Positions 18,453 through 25,035 of a stretch of DNA of 39,751 bases are shown here, in pieces. How positions within the stretch are numbered: the first letter of the stretch is position 1; each line of letters starts with the position of its first letter. The notes under the pieces are model-generated. The model ran no database searches. It was not told the origin of the DNA and saw only the letters and a program-made list of their open reading frames with translations. Source of the DNA: Solidesulfovibrio sp. (GTDB taxonomy: Bacteria > Desulfobacterota > Desulfovibrionia > Desulfovibrionales > Desulfovibrionaceae); contig NZ_JBCFBA010000019.1 of NCBI RefSeq assembly GCF_038562415.1, positions 70,865 to 110,615 on the forward strand, read 5' to 3'. Both the position numbers and the translations under genes were made by a program.

Positions 18453-18965
18453 TCACTCTTCGATCTTGGGGGCCAGGACGTCGGCGAATATCTCGCCTAT
18501 GACGTCCTTGATGTCCTGCTGTTCCTGGCCCAGGGCCAGGGCCAGCTCCAGGGTCAAAAGGCTCGTGGCCTGTTCGAGGAGCCGCCGCTCGCCGAAGGAC
18601 AACTCCTTGTTCTGGCCGATCAGCAGGAGTTCCTTGAGCACGTAGGCCACGTCGGCCAGGTCGCCGCTTTTGAGCTTCTCGGAATATTCGCGGTAGCGGC
18701 GGTTCCAGTTCTGGCCGGTGTAGCCGGTGAAGTCCGAGCGGTCTTTCAGGGACTCGATGATTTCCCGGCCGCGCTCGGCCGTGCACAGGGGGCGCAGGCC
18801 CACGTTGACGGCGTTTTTGACCGGCACCATCAGCGTGACATTGTTGCTTAAAATGCGCACGATGAAAAAGTCGGCCGAGGCGCCGCCGATGACCTGGGTC
18901 TCTATGCGTTCGACCCTGCCCACGCCCTGGGCCGGATATACGACGAGTTGGTCCTCGGAAAACAC
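18453..18965 (-). CDS. carD: CarD family transcriptional regulator
   Basis: RNA polymerase-binding regulator. The N-terminal domain (about residues 1-65) has FSEDQLVVYPAQGVGRVERI, typical of the RNA polymerase-interacting Tudor-like fold shared with TRCF. The C-terminal helical domain includes QNWNRRYREYSEKLKSGD and LSFGERRLLEQA, as in CdnL/CarD proteins that stabilise open complexes. The length of 170 residues is normal. The start is GTG with a strong AAGGAG. It precedes rho on the same strand, so regulators of initiation and termination are adjacent. Confidence 0.93.
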   Translation of the reverse strand: MFSEDQLVVYPAQGVGRVERIETQVIGGASADFFIVRILSNNVTLMVPVKNAVNVGLRPLCTAERGREIIESLKDRSDFTGYTGQNWNRRYREYSEKLKSGDLADVAYVLKELLLIGQNKELSFGERRLLEQATSLLTLELALALGQEQQDIKDVIGEIFADVLAPKIEE

Positions 18966-19108
18966 GGTCGACTCCTTGCCGGAAACACACCTGCCGCAAG
19001 AGCGCGACTGTCATCTACGAGTCAAACTAGCGCACTTGGCGCCATGTGTCCACGTCTTCCGACGGTTGGCCGGCGCGCCTGTGCCGGGAAGGCGGAAAAA
19101 CGGAGGGG

Positions 19109-19729
19109 TCAGGCCGTGGCGTCGAAGCCGCCGGCCTTGCGCATGGCCGCGTCCAGGCCGTCCTCGAAAAAGGTCAGGACCAGGTCCACGGCCGCCGGCA
19201 CGACCTTGCGCACCACGGCCATCTCGTCGTTTCGGAAGGGTTCGAGCACGTAGCCGGCCACGTCGCGGCCGGGTTCGGGCCGGCCGATGCCCAGGCGCAG
19301 GCGGGCGAAATCCGGGCTGCCCAGATCCTGGGTCAGGGACTTGAGGCCGTTGTGGCCGGCGTTGCCGCCGCCGCGCTTGGCCCGCATGCGCCCCAGCGGC
19401 AGGTCGAGCTCGTCGTGGATGACCAGGACGTCGGCCGGCGTCAGGCCGTAGAAATCCATGACCGCCCGCACGGCCCGGCCGCTTAGGTTCATGAAGGTCA
19501 GCGGCTTGACGCACACGAACTGGGCAAAGGCCCCGCCCGGCAGCACCGGCAGGGAGAGGGTGGCCGCTTCCAGGTCCTTGCGCGAGGTGAGCGTGGATCG
19601 GGGCGCGCCGCCCAGCTCCCGGGCCCGGTCGACGAGGGCGTCCACGGCCAGGAAGCCGAAGTTGTGCCGGGTTGCGGCGTAGCGTGGGCCGGGGTTGCCC
19701 AGGCCCGCGATGAGGGCGGTTACGGCCAT
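19109..19729 (-). CDS. pth: peptidyl-tRNA hydrolase
   Basis: Releases tRNA from stalled peptidyl-tRNA. The 206-residue protein begins ALIAGLGNPGPRYAATRHNF, with the catalytic His22 in RHNFGF, followed by KPLTFMNLSGRAV, the VIHDELDLPLG motif and GGGNAGHNGLKSL. I chose the ATG at 19729; a TTG ten codons earlier would add a short basic tail without homology. An intrinsic terminator lies between rplY and pth, so pth may also have its own promoter. Confidence 0.95.
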   Translation of the reverse strand: MAVTALIAGLGNPGPRYAATRHNFGFLAVDALVDRARELGGAPRSTLTSRKDLEAATLSLPVLPGGAFAQFVCVKPLTFMNLSGRAVRAVMDFYGLTPADVLVIHDELDLPLGRMRAKRGGGNAGHNGLKSLTQDLGSPDFARLRLGIGRPEPGRDVAGYVLEPFRNDEMAVVRKVVPAAVDLVLTFFEDGLDAAMRKAGGFDATA

Positions 19730-19763
19730 GGGAAACTGCCGCCTTGCGGATAGAGGCAAAGGA

Positions 19764-19796
19764 AAAAGAGGCGGGACGCGTCCAGCCGCGTCCCGC
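19764..19796 (-). terminator. intrinsic terminator between rplY and pth
   Basis: On the minus strand the arms GCGGGACGCG and CGCGTCCCGC (10 bp, 6-base loop) are followed by CTCTTTTTCC. It should end most ispE-prs-rplY transcripts before pth. Confidence 0.8.
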
Positions 19797-19830
19797 CCGC
19801 ATGACCTCGCGTAAAGGGCCGGTCCGAGGC

Positions 19831-20421
19831 CTAGGCGCCGGGGGCGGCGGCTTCGGCTTCGGGCATGACGATGGCCAGGATGGCGTAGTTGTCGTCGTAG
19901 ACGGCGCTCACGCCCTCGGGCAGCTGCAAGTCGGCCACTTGCACGCTCTCGTTGACGTCCAGGGGCGTGATGTCGATGACCACCTTGTCCGGGATGGACA
20001 GCGGCAGGGAGGCCACCTCGATGGTCTCGCGGTGCAATTCCAGGACGCCGCCCTTGACCTGGCCCTTGGCCTTGCCGGTCACTTCCACCGGGATGTGGAC
20101 GCGGATGGGCTTTTCGAGGTCCACGCCGTAGAAGTCCACATGGGTGATGCGCGGCTTGGTCGGGTGGTGTTCGAGCTTCCAGACCAGGGCCGGCTTGACG
20201 TCCTGGCCGGCCTCGCCCTTGATGTTGAGATGGAAGACGTGGGCGGAGGAGGTCTTGGCGTAGAGCTTCTGCAGGGGCAAATGCTCGACCATGACCGGAA
20301 TGTTGGCGCCGGTGGCGTCGTAGTAGATGCCCGGAACCATATCCTCGGCGCGCAGCTTTCTGTTGGCCCCCTTGCCGAGACCGGCACGGGTCGTAACGGC
20401 CAGGTTTTGCATCTCTCTCAT
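19831..20421 (-). CDS. rplY: 50S ribosomal protein L25 (CTC/TL5 type)
   Basis: Binds 5S rRNA in the large subunit. At 196 residues this is the longer CTC form. The N-terminal L25 domain (about 1-95) includes GKGANRKLRAEDMVPGIYY and HPTKPRITHVDFYGVDL. The C-terminal beta domain (about 96-185) includes ASLPLSIPDKVVIDIT and DVNESVQVADLQLPEG. The ATG follows AAGGAG at 9 bases. It lies directly after prs, a common arrangement with pth downstream. Confidence 0.96.
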   Translation of the reverse strand: MREMQNLAVTTRAGLGKGANRKLRAEDMVPGIYYDATGANIPVMVEHLPLQKLYAKTSSAHVFHLNIKGEAGQDVKPALVWKLEHHPTKPRITHVDFYGVDLEKPIRVHIPVEVTGKAKGQVKGGVLELHRETIEVASLPLSIPDKVVIDITPLDVNESVQVADLQLPEGVSAVYDDNYAILAIVMPEAEAAAPGA

Positions 20422-20484
20422 AGCGTGTATCTCCTTTGCGCCCGGGGGCGAACCATGATTTCCGGTCAGGCGAGGCGTGGCGGC

Positions 20485-21429
20485 TTACGTGAAGAGCACG
20501 CTCACCGAGGACTCGGTGTGGATATTATGGATGGCTTTGGCCAAGAGCCCGGCGATGGACAGGATCTTGATCTTGGAGCAGGCCTTGGCCGTGTCGTTTA
20601 AGGGGATCGTGTTGGTGGTCACGATCTGGGAAAAGGGCGAGGCGTCCAGGCGCTCGATGGCCGGCCCGGACAGCACCGGGTGGGTGGCGGCGGCCATGAC
20701 CTCGCGGGCGCCGTTGTCCAGCAGCACGGTGCCGGCCTGGCAGATGGTGCCGGCGGTGTCGATCATGTCGTCGAGGACCACGCACAGCTTGTCCTTGACG
20801 TCGCCGATGACGTGCATGGCTTGGGCCTGGTTGGGGGCGTCGCGGCGCTTGTCGATGATGGCGAGCGTGGCGCCCAGGCGTTTGGCGAAGGACCGGGCCC
20901 GCTCCACGCCGCCGGCGTCGGGCGAGACCACGCAGAGGTTCTGGCCCTGGAATTCCTTGAAGTATTCGGCCATGATCGGGGCGGAAAAGAGGTTGTCCAC
21001 GGGCAGGTTGAAAAAGCCCTGGATCTGGCCGGCGTGGAGGTCGATGGTCAGCAGGCGGTTCATGCCGGCAACCGTCAGGAAATCGGCCACGAGCTTGGCG
21101 GAGATGGGGGCGCGCGGGGCGACCTTGCGGTCCTGGCGGGCGTAGCCGTAGTAGGGGACCACGGCCGTGACGCGCTGGGCACTGGCGCGCTTGAGGGCAT
21201 CCAGCATCAGGCTCAATTCCATCAGGTTGAAATTGACCGGATAGGAGGTGGACTGGACCACGAAGATGTCGGAGCCGCGCACGTTGGCCCCGATCTCGAC
21301 GCGGATCTCGCCGTCGCTGAAGGTGCCGACCTTGGCCGGGAGCAGCGTGCAGCCCAGGTGGTCGCAGATGGCGGCGGCCAGGACGGGGTTGGACGTGCCG
21401 GTGAGGATTTTCAGATCGCCTTGCGCCAT
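20485..21429 (-). CDS. prs: ribose-phosphate pyrophosphokinase
   Basis: Makes PRPP from ribose 5-phosphate and ATP. The 314-residue protein has [20 protein letters not shown] at the start, the [16 protein letters not shown] loop near residue 100, the [19 protein letters not shown] segment, and the PRPP-binding [16 protein letters not shown] near residue 215. The ATG at 21429 is the homology-supported start; the much longer open frame upstream runs through the tRNA gene. It lies 77 bases after tRNA-Gln on the same strand. Confidence 0.97.
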   Translation of the reverse strand: MAQGDLKILTGTSNPVLAAAICDHLGCTLLPAKVGTFSDGEIRVEIGANVRGSDIFVVQSTSYPVNFNLMELSLMLDALKRASAQRVTAVVPYYGYARQDRKVAPRAPISAKLVADFLTVAGMNRLLTIDLHAGQIQGFFNLPVDNLFSAPIMAEYFKEFQGQNLCVVSPDAGGVERARSFAKRLGATLAIIDKRRDAPNQAQAMHVIGDVKDKLCVVLDDMIDTAGTICQAGTVLLDNGAREVMAAATHPVLSGPAIERLDASPFSQIVTTNTIPLNDTAKACSKIKILSIAGLLAKAIHNIHTESSVSVLFT

Positions 21430-21506
21430 GCCGGGCCTCGGGAGTCGTTGGCCGCCGGGAGCACCGGACGGCGGGTCCGCCACGGCGGACGGGATTTTCG
21501 GAACAA

Positions 21507-21582
21507 TGGCTGGGGCGGTAGGACTCGAACCCACGAATGCGGGGACCAAAACCCCGTGCCTTACCAACTTGGCGACACCCCA
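21507..21582 (-). tRNA. tRNA-Gln (anticodon TTG)
   Basis: A full cloverleaf can be drawn on the minus strand: 7-bp acceptor TGGGGTG with CGCCCCA, an anticodon stem CGGGG/CCCCG with loop TTTTGGT giving anticodon TTG, and a T arm GTGGGTTCGAGTCCTAC-type. The discriminator is G and the CCA end is encoded. It sits 44 bases after ispE and 77 bases before prs and is probably processed from their common transcript. Confidence 0.95.
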
Positions 21583-21626
21583 GCAGCCGGCCCGCCCGCA
21601 GGCGGGTGATACGCACGTCGCGGTCT

Positions 21627-22517
21627 TCACAGCGACGCGAGAAAAACGCGGGGTCCGTTTCCCGACAACTGCGCCATGGCCACCACGGCCGCGTGGCGTG
21701 TGCGGAAAAGCCCGAACACCGCGGAACCCGTCCCGGAAAGAAGCGCGCCCGCCGCCCCGAAGGCCAGCAGGCGCTCCTTGGCTCGCCCGATCTCGGGATG
21801 GGCGGCGAATACGACCGGTTCGAAGTCGTTTCGCAAGGGCGCTCCGGTGACGCAAAAGGACCTTTTATTGGCCTCAAATGCGCTTGTCAAGCACTGTGCC
21901 CCGGGTTTGGCGGGGAAAGTTCGGGCGGTGTCCAGGGCGGCGTAGGCCCAGGCCGTATTGACCCGGCAGGCGGGGCAGGCCAGGACGACATGCCAGCCGG
22001 AAAGCCCCGGGTCGAAGGGCACGAGGCGCTCGCCCACGCCCGTGGCCAGGGCCGGCCGACCCTGAAGGAAAAAGGGGACGTCGGCGCCGAGGCCGACCGC
22101 CAGGCGGGCCAGGGCCGCGTCGTCCAGGGCCAGGTCCCCGGCCCGCTCGTTGAGGTAGCCGAGCATGGCGGCCGCGTCGGCCGAGCCGCCGCCCAGGCCC
22201 GCGCCGTGGGGAATGCGCTTTTTGAGCATCACTTCCAGGCGGGGGGCGAAGCCCGTGGCCGCGGCGAAGACACGGTAGGCGCGGGCCACGAGGTTGTCGT
22301 CGGTTTCCAGGTCCGGGTCGGAGCACATGAAGTCGATTTCGCCCGGGCCGTCGAAGCGGCGCACGGAGAAGACGTCGGCGGGCTCGGGCAGGGGGAAGAA
22401 CAGGGTCTCGATGTTGTGGTAGCCATCGGCGCGGCGTGGCCCCACGGCAAGGTGCAGGTTGACCTTGCAGGGCACGGGGAGGACGGTTTCCTCAACGCAA
22501 AGCGGCAGTAGGCCCAT
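21627..22517 (-). CDS. ispE: 4-diphosphocytidyl-2-C-methyl-D-erythritol kinase
   Basis: GHMP kinase of the MEP isoprenoid pathway. The 296-residue protein has the family opening [20 protein letters not shown], with the catalytic lysine region, and the ATP-binding [16 protein letters not shown] near residue 98. [11 protein letters not shown] near the C-terminus is the third GHMP motif. The ATG at 22517 is preceded by AAGG; an ATG-less extension to 22547 is rejected. It heads the run ispE, tRNA-Gln, prs, rplY. Confidence 0.94.
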   Translation of the reverse strand: MGLLPLCVEETVLPVPCKVNLHLAVGPRRADGYHNIETLFFPLPEPADVFSVRRFDGPGEIDFMCSDPDLETDDNLVARAYRVFAAATGFAPRLEVMLKKRIPHGAGLGGGSADAAAMLGYLNERAGDLALDDAALARLAVGLGADVPFFLQGRPALATGVGERLVPFDPGLSGWHVVLACPACRVNTAWAYAALDTARTFPAKPGAQCLTSAFEANKRSFCVTGAPLRNDFEPVVFAAHPEIGRAKERLLAFGAAGALLSGTGSAVFGLFRTRHAAVVAMAQLSGNGPRVFLASL

Positions 22518-22531
22518 GGTGTGCCTTGAGG

Positions 22532-22566
22532 GGCCGGCGACGCGCACGGGCGCCGCGTCGCCGGCC
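22532..22566. repeat. 13-bp inverted repeat between htrA and ispE
   Basis: The arms GGCCGGCGACGCG (22532-22544) and CGCGTCGCCGGCC (22554-22566) pair perfectly with a 9-base loop. It lies just after the htrA stop on the minus strand. No T run follows, so it is a terminator-like or Rho-assisted stop rather than a classic intrinsic terminator. Confidence 0.6.
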
Positions 22567-22576
22567 GGGGATCGGG

Positions 22577-24043
22577 TTATTTCGTCTCGCCAAGGGGCAC
22601 GGTGCGGAAGACGGTCTGGCGCTGACGCTTGATCTGGAGCATCACCACGCCCTTGTCCTTGCCGTCCTCGGCCACGACCTTCTTGAATTCCTCGGGGCTG
22701 TTGACCGCCCGCTGGTTGACTTCGAACACGACATCGCCGGGGCGCACGTCGGCCTGCTCGGCCTCGGAGCCATCCTCCACCTCCGTTACCAGCACACCGC
22801 GGGCCTTGTCCATGCCGAGGGCCTTGGCTTCCTTGGCCGTGACGGCGCGAAGGGTCAGGCCCACGCTCTTGGCCTGGGCCTCGGCCGGGGCGGTGGCGTC
22901 GCCGCCTTCCTCGCCGGGGCCGCCCTGCTGGGCGAGCTTTTGGGGGTCGCGCTCACCGAGGGTCACGGAGACGGTGACCGGGGAGCCCTTGCGCACAACG
23001 GTCATTTCCGTGGACTGGCCGGGCCTCAGGGCGGCGATGCGGCGCAGCAGCTCGTTGGTGTTTTCGACCTTGTCGCCGGCCACGGCGGTGATGACGTCGC
23101 CGGTCTTGATGCCGGCCTTGGCCGCGGGCTGGCCGTCGAGGACGGAGGTGACGAGGGCGCCCTTGGTGTTGTCCAGGCCCAACGCCTTGGCGGTGTTTTC
23201 GTCGATGTCCTGGATGGTGACACCGATCCAGCCGCGCTTGACGGTCTTGCCCTCGCGCAGTTGGGCAATGACCTCCTTGGCCATACTGGAGGGGATGGCG
23301 AAGCCGATGCCCTGTCCCGAGGCCACGATGGCGGTGTTGATGCCCACGACCTTGCCGTCGAGGTCAATGAGCGGGCCGCCGGAGTTGCCGGGGTTGATGG
23401 AGGCGTCGGTCTGGATGAAGTTGTCGAAGGGGCCGGCGCCGATGATGCGTCCCTTGGCGCTGACGATGCCGAGGGTGACGGTGTTTTCGAGGCCGAAGGG
23501 GTTGCCGATGGCCAGCACCCATTCGCCGACCTTGATCTTGCCGGAGTCGCCGAATTCCAGGAAGGGCAGGTTGGACTTGCCGTCGATTTTCAAAAGGGCC
23601 AGGTCGGTTTCGGGGTCGCGGCCGACGATCTTGGCGGCAAGCGGCTTTTCGTTGTTTTTGAACTGGACCTTGACCTCGTCGGCGTTGTCGATGACGTGGT
23701 TGTTGGTGACGATGTAGCCATCGGCGGAGATGACGAAGCCCGAGCCCATGGAGCGCTGCTTATGGGGCTTGCCGCCGCCCTTGCCCTGGGGGCCGAAGAA
23801 CTTTTCGAACTGGTCGAAGAAGTCGTCCATGGGGCCGCCGCGCCGGTTGTGGAATTGCTCGAACATGTCGCGCATGCCTTCCTGGACCTTGGCGGTCTTG
23901 GTGGTGGAGATGTTGACGACGGCGGGGCCGTCCTTGTCGACGAGTTCGGTGATGTCGGGCAGGGGAATGCGAGCCGCGGCCAGGGAGGTCCAGGCCAGGA
24001 GCATGAGGGTGGCGGAAAGGGGGGCGAGGAAGCGTTTTTGCAT
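22577..24043 (-). CDS. periplasmic serine protease, Do/DegP/HtrA family
   Basis: Envelope quality-control protease of 488 residues. A signal peptide covers about 1-24 (KRFLAPLSATLMLLAWTSLA). The trypsin-like domain has the triad His116 (TNNHVID), Asp147 (TDLALLK) and Ser221 (NPGNSGGPL). Two PDZ domains follow (about 270-360 and 390-480), each with the expected RGVLVTEV or KGALVTSV strands. A low-complexity stretch, glycine- and lysine-rich, before the catalytic domain corresponds to the LA loop region. The ATG at 24043 has AGGAG. This is the typical DegP/DegQ layout; which of the two it equals cannot be said. Confidence 0.96.
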   Translation of the reverse strand: MQKRFLAPLSATLMLLAWTSLAAARIPLPDITELVDKDGPAVVNISTTKTAKVQEGMRDMFEQFHNRRGGPMDDFFDQFEKFFGPQGKGGGKPHKQRSMGSGFVISADGYIVTNNHVIDNADEVKVQFKNNEKPLAAKIVGRDPETDLALLKIDGKSNLPFLEFGDSGKIKVGEWVLAIGNPFGLENTVTLGIVSAKGRIIGAGPFDNFIQTDASINPGNSGGPLIDLDGKVVGINTAIVASGQGIGFAIPSSMAKEVIAQLREGKTVKRGWIGVTIQDIDENTAKALGLDNTKGALVTSVLDGQPAAKAGIKTGDVITAVAGDKVENTNELLRRIAALRPGQSTEMTVVRKGSPVTVSVTLGERDPQKLAQQGGPGEEGGDATAPAEAQAKSVGLTLRAVTAKEAKALGMDKARGVLVTEVEDGSEAEQADVRPGDVVFEVNQRAVNSPEEFKKVVAEDGKDKGVVMLQIKRQRQTVFRTVPLGETK

Positions 24044-24451
24044 GATGATCTCCTGCGTTGGGGCCGGTGGCTCGGGTGGTGGAGCCGTTCCGGGCGTCGT
24101 CCGTGTTGCCGGGGTGGGCCGGCTTGTTTTCGTTACGGCGGTATTGCCCGATATACGCTTTTTCCGTCCGGAGTAAACGAGTCGCCGGCCACGACGTCTT
24201 GGCGACGTCTTGTTTTGGTGTCGCGGCGGGTTGCGGCCGCGTCCAGCCGGCCAATTTCTTGACAAGGCTCGGATGGGCAAATAGTAAAGTTTGTTTGTGG
24301 CGCGTCAATCGACGGGTTTCGGGGCCACGCGTTGTCCGACAGGATTGCGCTTTGTGGAAAGTCTTGTAAATACAGGGTGTTGGTTTTCCAGGGGTGAGAG
24401 AAAAGCCCGTAACTATAAAAGAAGTATGAACATCGTTTCATGCGGACCCGT
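24044..24451. other. divergent intergenic region between htrA and tRNA-Arg
   Basis: This 408-base gap holds the promoters for htrA (minus) and for tRNA-Arg (plus). It has a direct repeat of CGACGTCTTG at 24192-24201 and 24203-24212, 11 bases apart. GC falls toward the tRNA. Besides the promoter listed separately, TTGCGC (24345-24350) with TAAATA (24367-24372) is another weak + strand candidate. No gene is seen. Confidence 0.5.
24259..24287 (+). promoter_or_regulatory. candidate promoter upstream of tRNA-Arg
   Basis: A perfect TTGACA (24259-24264) is followed after 17 bases by TAGTAA (24282-24287), a weak -10. It lies about 165 bases ahead of the tRNA, so it is one of several possible starts. 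Confidence 0.35.
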
Positions 24452-24528
24452 GCTCCCGTAGCTCAGTAGGATAGAGCGATCGCCTCCTAAGCGATAGGCC
24501 GTGCGTTCGAATCGCGCCGGGAGCACCA
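24452..24528 (+). tRNA. tRNA-Arg (anticodon CCT)
   Basis: A full cloverleaf: acceptor GCTCCCG with CGGGAGC, D arm GCTCAGTAGGATAGAGC, anticodon stem ATCGC/GCGAT with loop CTCCTAA (anticodon CCT), T arm GCGTTCGAATCGC. The discriminator is A and the CCA is encoded. It marks the left border of the island-like region; tRNA genes are common integration targets. No second copy of its 3' end was found in the window. Confidence 0.96.
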
Positions 24529-24536
24529 TAAAAATC

Positions 24537-24569
24537 AAGGGGTTGGACTGAAGAGGTCCAACCCTTTTT
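24537..24569 (+). terminator. intrinsic terminator of tRNA-Arg
   Basis: The left arm AAGGGGTTGGAC pairs with GTCCAACCCTTT over 12 positions with one G-U pair, closing a 7-base loop, and runs into a T tract. It lies 9 bases after the tRNA. Confidence 0.85.
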
Positions 24570-24718
24570 GCGTTTTTGGCGGTTTGGGTCCGCCCTGGGT
24601 CCGCTTTGATGATTTTCAACTTCCTCATCCTTGCCGTCGTGTCATGCTGGACCGTGTAGGGCTGCGAGCGTTTGATATTAACTAGCGCTTTGTCTGGCAC
24701 GCCGCCGGATTTGCCCCT

Positions 24719-24855
24719 TTAGGGTTTGCCGTCGACCACCACCATCCACTTCGTGCCCTTGCCCCGTTTGGTCTTTCCGACGCAGGCTCCCCCCTTTTTG
24801 ACGGAGCGAAACTGCCGTCCAAAAACGATTCACTCCAGTCAAACTTCCCGCCCCA
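24719..24855 (-). pseudogene. IS5-type transposase remnant
   Basis: The minus strand encodes two pieces of one conserved transposase region: WGGKFDWSESFLDGSFAPSK in one frame, then KGGACVGKTKRGKGTKWM and VVVDGKP in the next, ending at a stop. The DGSFAP and KRGKGTKWMVVVDG blocks are typical of DDE transposases of the IS5 superfamily. The frame changes at a run of five A and six G, where one base appears missing, or where a -1 shift would occur. The fragment lacks both ends of the gene. The rest of the gap 24570-25035 shows only a TTGACA at 24942 without a good -10. Confidence 0.65.
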
Positions 24856-25035
24856 GGAAGGGGAGGAGGTCGCGAGCCTGGGGGCTGTCCGGGGCAAGGG
24901 CTTGGGGCAGGGCCAGGGCTGGGCGAAAGACAAGGTTGCCCTTGACACATCCTCCTGGTTGGGGCTTTCTCTTTCTTCTGTTTGCTGCTGTCACCCATTC
25001 AAGCAGCTTCAATTTTTAAAGAAATTAGGCAGGCG

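Noticed and set aside
24413-24700. 95-codon minus frame across tRNA-Arg
   Set aside because: It reads through the tRNA and its terminator in antisense; part of it is only the mirror of the cloverleaf.
24942-24970. TTGACA upstream of hsdM as a promoter
   Set aside because: The -35 is perfect but the positions 16-18 bases further on read CTTTCT-like and give no usable -10.
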